Source: Glandiceps talaboti
Taxonomy: Eukaryota; Hemichordata; Enteropneusta; Spengelidae
Assembly (NCBI RefSeq): GCF_964340395.1
Contig: NC_135551.1
Span: forward strand, 8,537,379 to 8,601,378
DNA length: 64,000 nucleotides
Direction of reading: 5' to 3'
Of this stretch, positions 23,005 through 34,323 are shown in pieces. The notes below the pieces were generated by a model. The model was not told the origin of the DNA and did not search any database. It worked only from the letters and a program-made list of their open reading frames with translations. A program made the position numbers and the translations under genes. How positions within the stretch are numbered: the stretch's first letter is position 1; each line of letters opens with the position of its first letter.

Positions 23005-23463
23005 AACCTACTCACATTAAATAATTACTTTTTACAAAACAAATGACACCATAAAGGACCACGAATTTTATGCAAATATATGCAAATTAAGCATATTACA
23101 GGATTTCCCATGGAAATGCATTAGGAATAGGTGAAAGTGGATTAATTGGTGTTAAAATGAATTGCATGACAAAATCAACCCAAGTAACCTACTCACATTA
23201 CATAATTACTTTCTACAAAACAAATGACACCATAAAGGACCACAAATTTTACGCAAATATAGCATATTATGTGATTTCCCATTGAAATACATGCTGTATA
23301 GGTAAATTGAAAAAAATGTTAAAATGAATTGCATGGCAAAATCAACCCAAGTAACCTACTCACATTACATAATTACTTTTTACAAAACAGATGACATCAT
23401 AAAGGACCACAAATTTATGCAAATTAAGCATATTATGGGATTTCCCATTGAAATACGTGGAGA
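23005..23463. repeat. Tandem repeat, about 2.6 units of 167-181 bp
   Basis: AACCTACTCACATTA recurs at 23005, 23186 and 23353, each followed by ATAATTACTTT, then AAAGGACCAC, then GATTTCCCAT. Units differ by scattered changes. No coding potential. Too few and too long to be a CRISPR array. Confidence 0.8.
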
Positions 23464-24575
23464 AAATGGAGAGAGTAGAAACGAAAAATTCAATTTTGTG
23501 CTTGTGTAAACATTACTATGGATGGCGAGTCGACGTTGACCCAACGTCTGTCTTCCCTACCATTTCGTCCTGGCATGCTGGTGCCTCGACTGTCGGGGCT
23601 GCATCGGCTGAAACTGTTTCCTCTTCAGCTTGCTTCGGTACATGTGAAAAGTCAGAGAGCAACCGCTGGCATCTCGCCATTGTGGCCCTCAACGCTAGTA
23701 CTTACTGACTGTGAGCGTCCATTTTGTAAATGAAAAGCATTTGATTTGGATACGCTGACCTGAGATGTAGACTAACCTCAGCCCCGATTACCCGACTACT
23801 TTTGCAGTTACATCGTTTATATGCATTTGTATAGATACATGTGAAGTTACAAAGAGGGATGGGTAATTAAATTTCGGTATGAGGTATACTACGACGAGTT
23901 TCGAAAAGGTTGTGACCTGTCAATATACGGCGTATGCGGACTCCAAATTGTTGCGCCCGAAAAGGCGCACAGACTTTAGAAATAGTGGCCAATCGAATAT
24001 TTTTAGCGCAAATTGCGCAATGGCGCGGCCTAGATCGAACACTGAATGTCAGACAACAAATAGTATTACAGTTTGTGCTTCAATAAATCGATTTTATAAA
24101 CTTCTATAAGCTCTAAGTTCTAGTAAAAAACAAAAAACACAACAAAACAAAACAAGAAGGGAACGACCATGATGAAACGAGGAAAAAGATACATCAAGCA
24201 TTAAAATACTAAACTGTACGCTGAGCATTCACTCGCTGGCTGAGCCTCTTTGAAAAGAAGTGTGTTTCATATAAAATGACTAATGTACAGCGTACCGATC
24301 AAACATTACTCGGATGTTGGTGGTGGTGGTGGCGATGACGATGACGATGACGGCAGTGGTGGGTGCCGAGGCTGCATATCAGCGTGTGGCGAGGGGTACA
24401 TGCCCGACGTATACTGGAGCACAGACAGTTGATAATAAGGTGAATTGATATTGTGTGACTGTGTCCGTAATAAAACTGTGGTATTGTGAGAGCTGGATGG
24501 TATGACTGGATTACGGTGTTCGATATATCCTCTGTTGGGACATGACCATGTACATCAATATTGTATGCATCGTGT
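23464..24575. other. Mostly non-coding; GC-richer patch at 23518-23735
   Basis: The patch has overlapping plus-strand frames (for example one starting MDGESTLTQRLSSL at 23518) without a recognisable domain. It may be a first exon or a CpG-like region. A codon-repeat tract (GATGAC)n occurs near 24330. Confidence 0.35.
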
Positions 24576-25679
24576 TGAACCACTGACGTAGACGTACTTT
24601 TCATTGGCACATACTACTTGCAAGTTGAGCACACCTTTTATCTTGAGATTGCACACGTGGTCTTTTACTTTGGAGTGAAATTCCACGCATCTCTAGAATT
24701 TTCTGGACTTGATTTTTACTCTTTTTTGGTTCTTTAACTTCTTGGTTTCTGGTAAAAGAGTCTATTATATCTGGCCATAGTTCACATACGTCATATATGC
24801 ATATAGGTACTTTACCATTGTAGTATAGCTGCGTAATATGGCAATATCGGGGTTAACCATACTTGACAAACACGACCATTGCGCAAGTATTTGTCCGGGT
24901 TTGAAAATATGAGATACGGTTGTATTTTGCTTTCAAAACTGGAACATAGTGATTCGGCAACATTTTTCTTTACCTCCAGTTCTGTTTGGAGCCCTTTGAA
25001 CTCATTTTCTGCTTTTACTTTCACCTGTGCTAGTGTAGTCAACTCTTTCTTGGCTTTAATGTGCAAGTCAAGTTCACCGCAAATGATGACATCATCACAC
25101 GTTTCAGAAGGGCATTTAGACTTTGTATGGCCAACTCGTTTTACGCGATGTGTCTTTAAACACTTTAGGATTGTAGAGAGATTCCATTTCACGGTATTTT
25201 TCTGTTAGCTTTTCGTACTCCATGCGTTTCATTTCGACAGCTCTTTCCTTTTGCTCTATCTCAATCTCAATCGGACTCTTGTATACTTTCGGCTTTGTTT
25301 TCGCTTGGTTCGGGTCAGAATAGTTTAGGGTTCGTCGTGGTCGAGTGTGTGACTCCGTATCAGTTTGCATCACGTTCGCGTCATGCATTACGGCAGCGGC
25401 TGGTGACGATCCCTCGTCAACTTTAACACTCACAACAGGTGTATTACTTCCACAGAAACGCTGGAAACGACTGAAACTTCTGTCATTGTGCAAATCAATG
25501 TATGTCCCTTCGGTATCTCTATAACTAATACGAAGCAGGGTTAATCGACACAGAATAGTGACTTCGTTCTTCAGGAATTTGCAAAAATCAGCATAGTCCA
25601 CCAGGCACAGGTCACTGTACCCAACTTCGACGATAGTACACTCGTGGCAGGCCATGGTAGTTATAATGGACTTTCGCAT
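24576..25679 (-). pseudogene. Unknown single-exon protein: PB1-like N-terminus, coiled coil, Cys/His segment (two frameshifts)
   Basis: The first minus-strand frame (25679-25116) reads a PB1-like beta-grasp pattern around residues 40-90 (LRISYRDTEGTYIDLHND), a disordered linker, then a charged helix (EIEQKERAVEMKRMEYEKL). A frame change near 25130-25190 leads to KCPSETCDDVIICGELDLH, possibly a small zinc site, and another coiled coil (VKVKAENEFKGLQTELEV). A second frame change near 24830 gives ITQLYYNGKVPICIYDV and an end at about 24576. The pieces are collinear with little loss. The organisation recalls an unnamed family repeated in invertebrate genomes; I cannot name it. No intron is seen within the block, consistent with a mobile or retro-copied origin. 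Confidence 0.5.
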
Positions 25680-26447
25680 CGATTAATTCAACGTCCTTTG
25701 AGTACGTTGAAGCCCAGATAGTTGATACACCTAGTTTTGTATCTAAAGCAAATGACGTGAATTGTTTTGCCAAATAGTTAATGTAGTTCCTGGAATTCCC
25801 GCTGCAAATGACACATGACCAATACCCCATGTAGCGTATATGTCTCCTATGGAAGTACAGACAGGTCGCTATCCAATTAAAATAAGGATAAAATAAACCA
25901 CGGTCATTGTAATTAGAAGATGTAAAACATGTTAGTTCATGGAAACTGTGATGTGTTCGTACAGTCCATGATGTTGGGGCAATTTGGCAAGCTTGTAACT
26001 AACGATAACTTTCGGTAGTCTGATAGTCATTTGAAAATATTTATATGACACCTTTAGTTCCCTGACATTGAAATAAAACCAAGAAATTTGTCATGTATAT
26101 CAGTGATCACCCACGATTAATCAGAATCATAAAATTATTTATTGCTTTGGGTTTGAATTACTAGTCCGTCTACAAAAATGTGCTGCCGGTATTTGCTGAC
26201 AAGACCATCGTATTAGTATTTTTGCGATATGACAAACTCATGGTTGTAGCTGAAATCAAATACAAGTCCAGCTATTTAAATAGTCTACACGTTTTCGCTA
26301 AAATAAAAAATCCATTAAACACGATATGTACAATCAAATGAGTGACACCAGAACATTTCACTTGTAGACATCGACATTGAATTTGACAGTTCTCATCCGA
26401 ACGTAATTCAATATACCCCACTCACTACGACGGACGAGTCTAGTAAT
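25680..26447. other. No gene recognised
   Basis: Sequence between two minus-strand pseudogenes; nothing recognised. Confidence 0.5.
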
Positions 26448-27800
26448 TTATAAATTTAGATAACCAACAGTTCTGTAGAATTCTACACACTGTGCTGGGG
26501 TAATTTCACTAACTGCTCTAAGTATTGCATATTCCATGTTAAGGGCAGCAAGTTGTCTGTGGAACGTCTCTGAAATGTTTTCTTGAGACATCTGAAGACG
26601 TACTTGGGTTAAAATCAGGTGAGTATGTTGGTGTAAATATGTATTCGATGCCTTGGTTATCCAAGAATTCAGACAAAATTTCACCCCCTCTATTGTGATG
26701 TATCGGACAGTTGTCAACTATTACGACATCGCTCTGGAAAAGTGCAGGTAGCCATTTTCCATCACAGTGTTGGCCGATTCATTGAAGAAATTGAGGTAGA
26801 AATCAGTGTTAGAGGCACCATGAACAACATTTGCGTGAGAAATCCCAAAAGGACTGATTAAAAGATTGAGCGTGAAGTTGGCTGCTGTAGCATATCGTTG
26901 AATTTCATCGGCTGGTAATCCAGATTAAACCCACTTTCATCCATGAATCTAATTCGAACAGGATCAATACCTTGCATAGCTTCCAAGTAAGCTTCGGTGT
27001 ATACCAAATTTCTGTCAGTAAATCTCTCAGCGCAGCAGCTGACTTCACCATTTTCTTCCATGTCCACTGTTTCAGTGTGTTTGTGAGACCACTTCGTACA
27101 GCAACGCCAATAGCCGTTTTTGAAACTTCTAAGTTGGCATTGACTGCTAATTTTTCCTTGATCTCCCCATAACTGATTGACGGTGTTTCTGTAGCATATC
27201 GTTGAATTTCAACGGCTGGTAATCCAGATTAAACCCACTTTCATCCATGAATCTAATTCGAACAGGATCAACACCTTGCATAGCTTCCAAGTAAGCTTCA
27301 GTGTATACCAAATTTCTGTCAGTAAATCTCTCAGCAGCTGGCTTCACCATTTTCTTCCATGTCCACTTTTTCAGTGTGTTTGTGAGACCACTTCGTACAG
27401 CAACGCCAATAGCCGTTTTTGAAACTTCTAAGTCGGCATTGACTGCTAATTTTTCCATGATCTCCCCATAACTGATTGACGGTGTTTCTGTTTTTAAAAG
27501 TTCTATATATCTTAAATCTTCTATATCCAATTTCTTAACCCGTGGATAGTTTTGTTTCCGTGGATAGATGAAACCTGTGTCACGGTAACGTTGCCAAATA
27601 CCACGAATAGTGCTTCGGGCCATTTTGAACTCATTAGCACACTTTGTCATTGCTCCTCTTGGTAAAAATCCGGTCTCACTTTCGCCACCGAGTTCCAGCA
27701 GTTCTTCAGTTTAGTTTCCGTAAATCATTTCCCACAGCTTTACCAGCATTCCACTCTCTGCCAAACAAATTTCGCTTCGTCATGATGTTTTGATACTCTT
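26448..27800 (-). pseudogene. Tc1/mariner-like (DDE_3) transposase, frameshifted and internally duplicated
   Basis: The minus-strand frame 27650-27147 begins with a helix-turn-helix region (MARSTIRGIWQRYRDTGFI), then PSISYGEIMEKLAV. The first catalytic Asp is in IRFMDESGFNLD. In other frames downstream come FTLNLLISPFGISHANVVHG, VVIVDNCPIHHNRGG (second Asp, about 26705-26730) and FTPTYSPDFNP (about 26600). The last catalytic residue normally following NP is not recognisable. The block containing the first Asp is present twice through a tandem duplication (26887-27489). At least three frame changes break the gene. No terminal repeats were identified. Confidence 0.75.
26887..27489. repeat. Tandem duplication inside the transposase pseudogene (304 + 299 bp)
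   Basis: Copy one (26887-27190) and copy two (27191-27489) both start GTAGCATATCGTTGAATTTC and end GACGGTGTTTCT. They differ by scattered substitutions and a 5-6 bp insertion (CGCAGCAG) in copy one, so the duplication is not very recent. Confidence 0.85.
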
Positions 27801-28363
27801 TGGGCGCCGACGTATAAGTTTGAAATTGTCTGTAGCAATACAATTATGAGCATGAATGCATGTATATTCATTGATGAGTGGAAGTGGGTCTCTTTTATTG
27901 TGTATGTATACATGTACATGTACTTCCATTTATCCTAATATATGACCGTCGGTTTGCATGGTTCCCTGTGGTGATATGTGTGTGCACATACAGTGCCTGT
28001 TTGTCGGCAGAAGTGTGGTGTTGTTTATATTTGTAATGAGTGGTCGTGGGAAGCCTGTTTCTTATCTAACTAAATCGGTCTTGGGGAACATAAAATGTGT
28101 ATGATACGCACAGCCGTTCGGCGATCCCTCGATGATTCAGCTGTAGTAACATTGTAGCCAGTTTGAGCGGAAAATACCCAGGTTTACATGTGGTTTGTAG
28201 TTTTAGGGAGAGTTGAGCGTGATCCTTCAGAGTAGTGCGGACCGGTTCGTTGTAAGGTCCGCTTAGTTGTAGTATGCAGACCATAGTATGTAAGGTCTGG
28301 TATTACAAACCTGTGAATTGCAGTGCGTTGATGACAGAGAATAAAGTACGGCTGGTGTGTTGA
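27801..28363. other. No gene recognised
   Basis: Flank of the ISL2EU element; short frames only. Confidence 0.5.
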
Positions 28364-28365
28364 AT

Positions 28366-28555
28366 GGACGCTTTCACGGTTATTGCCGCCATCTTGGAGA
28401 GGGGGCAAATGGCGCCGGTTTCGCCGTCAGTGGCGCGCTTTTTTGTTATTATCCAGACGACACTCGGACAAACCATGAAGTACACGGATCCGGTCACCGC
28501 TCGCTCATTTCTCTCCCAATTTCGTAAGTTTTTCACTGTATTTCATGCTGGAAAG
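28366..28555 (+). repeat. ISL2EU left terminal inverted repeat
   Basis: About 190 bp, complementary to 34324-34509. GC-rich for this window, with GCCGCCATCTTGGA (which resembles a YY1-type site) and GGCGCC near the tip. Confidence 0.9.
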
Positions 28556-29324
28556 ACAGATTAGTTGTTCTTCATGTATTTTAAAGTGACAGTTTCTAAA
28601 ATTTGTGTACAAATATTATGTTTTTGTCATTCTTGAAAAAAGTGACTGATTGTGGTACGTGGATGCTTGTTGTTGGATGCTTGTTGTTTGATGGTAAACT
28701 ATACTTATATATCTATCGCTGTGCATGCTTGCGATCATTTTTAGCGGATACGCATCTTTGAAATCGGGATTGCAACTAGTTTTCAGGATATTTAAGTTTC
28801 CATGTTGTATGTGATTAAATATTACAAGGATTAAATTGAACGAAATCATTTGAAATAAAAGTATTCTTCGTGTGTGTCATTAACTTGATTAAGATTGTTT
28901 TTTACATAGTTTACACAATAAATGTAACGTTAGCTGTAAAACTTAATCACACATTTCATGGGTGGGTACTGTTTACTGCAACTGTAGCGCTATATGATGA
29001 AACACATTTTAGTTGATTTTTTGAATAATGAGATCGAACTGACAGATGATAATAAAACTATTGGAATCAAAAATTGCATGTTGTATATATACATTATCTA
29101 TATCTTGGTATTTGACTTTTCATTCCTATATGGGTGCTGGTCTACATCAGTTTCATAGAGTCGAGTAATGATTACATATAATGTCATCAGCATGCAGACA
29201 TTGTATATGAGCATAATGTTCCTAATTCATACATAGTATAAATTAATTATGTGTCTATCTATTTCAACAGGTTAGTGTAGACCATAGGACTCACTAGAGT
29301 ACAAGGTAGAGTAGGCCAGTATAC

Positions 29325-31249
29325 ATGCTTGTAGCTTTGACAATGGCTACTGAGCAAACAGGCATATATGAGAGTTTTCTTCAGAAGTCTTGTGGAGAAT
29401 TAAAGTACTTTCTGACAATCAGAGGCATCAAAACATCAGGTACCAAGTCAGAATTAGTGGCCAGGGCCTTTGTTGCTTCTGAACAAAAAATTCCAATCAA
29501 ATTGTCAGAACATCAAATCAAACAGAAGTTGAAAACTGAATATGAAGATAGAGTCAAGGAACTTGAGGTAAATAACCAATTGACAATACCATCTGAAGAA
29601 TGGAAAAGTGATGTCAGAGAATGGCCAAAGATAGACCTAGGGAAAATATTTTCCTTCATACTAGAAAAGAAAGAATATGAGGAAGCATTCATTGGAAAGT
29701 ATAAAACATATAAAGCATATTCATACTTTTCAAGTGGATTTGTGAACACAATATTTCGTCATGTAGTCCAAGCTAGTGACACAATAATAATCAAATCAAA
29801 AGTTACACCATCACAGAAGGTTAGGGATGAACCCAGATCTGTGTGGATTGTAATAAAAAATGATGGTGTAGTACTTGGAGCCTGGTGTAGTTGCACAGCT
29901 GGTCTCTCTCAGGGCTGTAATCATATCATGGCTGTACTCTACAAAATGGAGTATGCAACTACCATGAAATACAGTGACCCATCCTGTACAGTTATACCAT
30001 GTCAGTGGAACCATAGAACATTTAAAGAAATAAAACCAGAAAAAGTTAGGAACATGACAATTAGACAACACTCTAGAATATCAGCTGGTGACAATATCAA
30101 TATAAACTCAGAGACAAAATTAAATTTTGACCTACGAAAACAAAATGAAAGGAATGTTACTGACAAACAAGTTTCAGACTTTCTGGCTGAGTGAAGAACA
30201 GTAGAACCCAATGCAGTGGTGTACAAGTCCCTTCCAAAGTTGTCAAGTCTTCGTAGTTTACCTCCTGTCAAATGTCAGGCTGAGGAATATGCGCTGAGTC
30301 ACAGTAATGATGATGAACCAACTTTGGTGAGTGGCTTCCTTGAACAACTGAACTCAAGAATCGACTATGATGCTGTTGAAACTATTGCTATGGTTACGGT
30401 TAACCAAGCAGACAATCCTCAATGGTTTGGACAAAGGGCTGGTAGGCTGACTGCTTCTGTATTCCATGATGTACATACCAAATTTGAAAATACGACAAAA
30501 AATCCAGGAAAACCAACTGTAGTAACAAGATTGATCAACAGAATTGTTGAATGTCCAAACCTAGATCGTGTTCCAGCAATCAAATGGGGAAAGACCATGA
30601 ACATTTAGCTACTTTAGCATTAGAAAAGGAACTTTCAGGCTTCCATACACATTTTAAAATAAAAAAAGTTGGGTTGGTTGTCCACAGGGATATTACCTAC
30701 CTGGCAGCCTCACCAGATGGTGTTGCTGTCTGTCAGTGTTGTGGAAAGGCTGTGATAGAGTGTAAGTGTCCATATTCTTTGAGAAATAAAAGTATTGATG
30801 AGGGTTGGAGTGAAACAGATTTCTTAGAAAAAGTAGGAGACAAAATTCAACTCAAACGAACACACAAATAATATACACAAATTCAGGGACAGCTTGCCAT
30901 GACAGGCTGTAATAAATGTTATTTTACTGTATGGACTCCAGTTGGAAAGCTTCTCATTGATGAAGTACACTTCGATGTTGTATTTTGGAAAAGGGTTGAA
31001 CTAAATCTGTGTAACTTTTATAGAACATACCTTGCAAGTACATTATTGGGTGTACGGGAAATATTTTTTTGTCCATCATGTAGTAAACTGATACTAGAAG
31101 AGGGGGAATTTGAGGATTCAAACCAAAACAGTATACAGTGTTGTAAATGTTTACTGTGGTACCATTGGGGTTGTGTACATGTACATGTAAATAATATTGA
31201 AGAAAATGAGGACTGGAGATGTCCCAGCTGTATAGAACCCTTAAAATGA
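29325..31249 (+). pseudogene. ISL2EU accessory protein: SAP, SWIM, YqaJ nuclease and PHD domains
   Basis: Residues about 17-55 form a SAP DNA-binding motif (LKYFLTIRGIKTSGTKSELV). A SWIM zinc finger follows (GAWCSCTAGLSQGCNHIMAV, about 29875-29935). After an in-frame TGA at 30192-30194, the same phase continues into the YqaJ exonuclease start (WFGQRAGRLTASVFHDV). A frame change near 30590 leads to ASPDGVAVC and AVIECKCPYS, the Asp and Glu-x-Lys of the PD-(D/E)xK site. A TAA at 30869-30871 interrupts just before YTQIQGQLAMTGC. A C-terminal PHD finger follows (FFCPSCSKL, CCKCLLWYHWGCV, WRCPSC). YqaJ is a phage-type alkaline exonuclease fold; its role in ISL2EU transposition is unproven. Two stops and one frameshift inactivate it. 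ATG at 29343 is an alternative start. Confidence 0.85.
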
Positions 31250-31474
31250 AATAATTGATGTTTAGAATAACTGTGTTTTGTATAAAATAGATACATGTAA
31301 AATCATGTGAATATGGACTTCAGTGATAATGTGTGTGCTTTCATTTTTTTTATAGGATGATCATGTTTAGTCCAAAGACAACACTACCCTTCTTGACAGT
31401 CTTGAAGCTTTGCTCGACTAATGTTCTGTCACCTGCTGTAGTTTTAGTGTAATATATGTCCTTGCCTCCTTTTA

Positions 31475-31647
31475 CCCACTGTTTGCAAACGTATATGATA
31501 TGCCCTCAACAGTTGTCACGACATGGTAGATAGCTTGCAATGTAAGAGCAGTAGCACAAGTGTGCACTCCTGTTCTTGCACTGTTAAGCTATCTTGCCTA
31601 TCATGTCAACCGTTGAGGACATATCATAGAGGCTTGCAGACAGTGGG
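31475..31647. repeat. 173-bp inverted repeat between the two convergent ISL2EU genes
   Basis: Arms of about 84 bp (31475-31558 and 31565-31647), for example CATGGTAGATAGCTTGC against the complement of TTAAGCTATCTTGCCTATCATG. They can fold into one long imperfect hairpin. It lies about 225 bp after the YqaJ gene end and 800 bp from the transposase end. It could be an inserted foldback element or a transcriptional separator. Confidence 0.8.
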
Positions 31648-32410
31648 TGGATAGGATGTCTTTCACCGAGTCTGCAGTGCAAGGCTAAAACAAAGCAGTT
31701 GAACTATTAACATCAAGACTCTTGAGAGCAGCCTAGACAATACATGGAATAATCTGACGACACCAATTGTGGGGAAACCAATGACAAACCTTATACACAG
31801 TGTCACAGCTTTGAGTGTGAGACCTATATTTTACAAAGAAACAAAAAATCAAAAGTTGCTCTCCACGATTGACTGGATCATAATAAGTACATACATGAAT
31901 GACAGTGAAGGTATTTAGTATTAAAGTGGTTATATGAATGACAAATGGATATTTATTTTGAATTTTGAATTCTTGAAACAACTCCACAGTTTTTCCCTAC
32001 TTGAAAACACAGTGTGAAATAACATTGACCTAGTCGGTGTGTGTAACTAAATAAATTAAAAAAACATAAAAAGTGTGCAAAAAAGTTTGTTATTGTACAT
32101 AGAGTAAAAATATTATAAACATTTTAAAAATGTTTTATTGATTGAGTTATAAACAAGGATTTAGTACATTTTTGTATGTGTTGGTTCATGCTGTTTTTTT
32201 CAAGTATGAAAGCATTGTTTTATGATTAGTCCAAAATGAATTACCTATTTGTCATCCATACATGTGTGGCCCTTTAAAGTCTAGACTATTACCACTATAA
32301 TAGGATGATATAAATTGAATAGAGAGTACCTGTGTGTAGTCAAAAAAGAGACCAAAACACTGCAATGAATGCAGCTGGTAAGGTTATGGTATGTGGTATG
32401 GTTTACGGTA

Positions 32411-32453
32411 TCTCTTTTTGGAGGATGTGGTGGCCCTGAAAAGGGCCGTTTGG
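32411..32453 (-). promoter_or_regulatory. Histone-type mRNA 3'-end signal: stem-loop plus downstream purine element
   Basis: Read on the minus strand, AACCAAAC is followed by GGCCCTTTTCAGGGCC (32447-32432). This is an exact match to the consensus histone stem-loop with a six-base-pair stem and UUUC loop. Then come ACCACA, the usual cleavage site, and CCTCCAAAAAGAGA, which resembles the histone downstream element that pairs with U7 snRNA. The stem starts 21 nt after the stop of the transposase ORF as it stands, and about 95 nt after the TGA in the frame carrying the family-like C-terminus. If used, it would give a non-polyadenylated, S-phase-linked transposase mRNA. Confidence 0.8.
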
Positions 32454-32468
32454 TTTGTGTGTTTGATA

Positions 32469-33894
32469 TCAGAAGCACACACTTCTTGGTGCTAGGTTCA
32501 CCCGAACCTGAGAAGAGACTGCAGAACACTCTTTCAAAGAATTCACTCGCACAATAGATTGCAAAGGGAACAACATGTTTTTTACAATGTCATTGATCAT
32601 TGGAAGGAGACTTACAGGCAGTTCAGATGTCAATATATGGAATGTTTTCATTCTTCCAATTGCCTGTTCAACATAGATTCGCACATTTGCAATTCTTGAT
32701 GTTTCAGACACATCACTGGCAGTCATTGGTAAACCTCCTGTAGTACTTGGTGGTACAGCCAGACGCACTTGGTGTATCATGAGATCGTCTTGTATCTGAA
32801 ATCCTCTCAGCAAGTATTTGATCGAAAGGTTGTATAAAATCTTAAAATTTACTAGTTCTAACTATGATTTTATCAGAAGCCCTTCCTCCGTAACACTCTG
32901 AAACATATGAAATTAAACCATTTGGGGTAATACTTACTAAGAATTTTACAGTGCAGTGATGTTTATATTCAGACCAAAATAAAGCTTGTAAATCTAGACA
33001 AGAAGGAGTTTCAACAAAAATTTCTGTGCAATCAATAATGGAACGGACTTTGGGATAGAAACGTCTGAAGCAATCAGGTAGGTGATCTCTTACTACTCTC
33101 TTTGTTGGCCAGATAATTAATCAACTCAGCTCTCTACTCATAAGTTTAATCCAAGTAATGAAAATAGAACTAACTAAACCTTCTGAAATCTTGAAACGAA
33201 AAGAAAGATCTGGAACCAACAATGCCAAACGTAAACGCATCATAACAAGGAGAAGCTCTTGGGGTAGACTTAATTTTCTGGATGGTCCTGGCCTATGGTA
33301 TTGTTCATCTTGATTTATAGTGTACCTGGATGGTGTTTCATTTAAGGTTTGTTTCTCCCCTTTCCAGTACTGCATATGTTTTGCTTTCACAACTAAAAAA
33401 GTAAAAAGTTTTTCAAAAGCTAAAGTATTCTTAAGACCTGTATACAAATTAACATCACTATCTTTGGAGAGTTGTTCAGAAGCAGTACATATGTCTACAG
33501 TCTGTGGCATACAAGTATGAGTTCCCGGGTCAGATTGTAGCACTCCTTCATCTTCTGAACTTGACACCTGGAACAATCGTTTCTTCAATGGTCTACGCTT
33601 TCTTGGGGATGAAATTTAGCTGATTTTGAGGACATGAATAGGGTTGGTATAGGATTCTGCTTAGTTGGTACACCATCAACAAAATGATTTGAACAGACTC
33701 TAATTCCTGGACCAGGAATAAAATCAGGTCTACCATGACGTATTCTGTCAATCCATTGCACCTTGACATCATCAGTGGACGGTAACTTGTGAAATCGTAG
33801 TACACCAATATGGCTTCTCGATCTTGACTTGGTTTTCTGGGTATCTTCTGTCATTACCGCAGCCCTCGACAGAACATCTATCTCCACCAGGCAT
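32469..33894 (-). pseudogene. ISL2EU transposase: THAP zinc finger, HTH, DDE_4 catalytic domain (broken)
   Basis: The likely start is ATG at 33894 (MPGGDRCSVEGCGND), which supplies the first Cys pair of a THAP DNA-binding domain. After a frame change come LRFHKLP, IRVCSNHFVDG and NPIPTLFM, the rest of THAP. Frame 33588-33121 gives a linker and an HTH_Tnp_4 domain (LALLVPDLSFRFKISEGLVS). The catalytic part then reads SIIDCTEIFVE (first Asp), YGGRASDK (second Asp), a stop at SKF-stop-DFIQPFDQIL, a small deletion, GFQIQDDLM, and NVRIYVEQAIGRMKTF (third Glu). Another frame change falls near the C-terminus. Order and spacing match the ISL2EU members of the PIF/Harbinger supergroup. At least four lesions inactivate it. 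It is convergent with the YqaJ gene. Confidence 0.85.
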
Positions 33895-34323
33895 TTCCAA
33901 CGAACTGGTTTAGGTACTAACTACTCCTACTGCATTTATAAGAAATTAAACAATATTTGATGTTGTTGTTCACAGTAGCAATATTACATGCTTCAATGGT
34001 GATGTTAATCCGTGCAGTGTGTTACAGCTGTACATTCTGGCTACTAATACTATCTTTTGAGGTTTCTCCACATTAATTTTCAATTTTGAATTTTTGATGG
34101 TTGACTTTTCAAATTCATTTTTTTGTCAAAGTTTGCGAAAAATTCAGATCGCCAGTATATGACAGTAACATGTAGCCAGCAGTGACGAAGGGTGTGCAAT
34201 GTGTCATTACTAAAATAAAAATAAAAATACGTGCTACAGCTGAAATAAGCTTAAAACGTACGAAATTTTGATATGAAAATCGTGTACAATCCCTTATATA
34301 ACGCAATAAAACAAGTTACTCTA

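Noticed and set aside
23005-23463. Regular repeats as a possible CRISPR array
   Set aside because: Only 2.6 units of about 170 bp, repeated through their whole length with no spacers, in eukaryotic DNA.
24299-24610. His-rich minus-strand ORF
   Set aside because: The His run comes from the GATGAC-type low-complexity tract and the rest has no domain; it overlaps only the tail of the PB1-like pseudogene region.
28303-28564. Small ORFs across the ISL2EU left end
   Set aside because: They are translations of the terminal inverted repeat; the same peptides appear mirrored at 34251-34582.
32432-32447. Stem-loop as a bacterial-type terminator or chance hairpin
   Set aside because: No U tract follows, and the exact histone consensus plus both flanking elements and a second similar copy argue for a histone-type signal.
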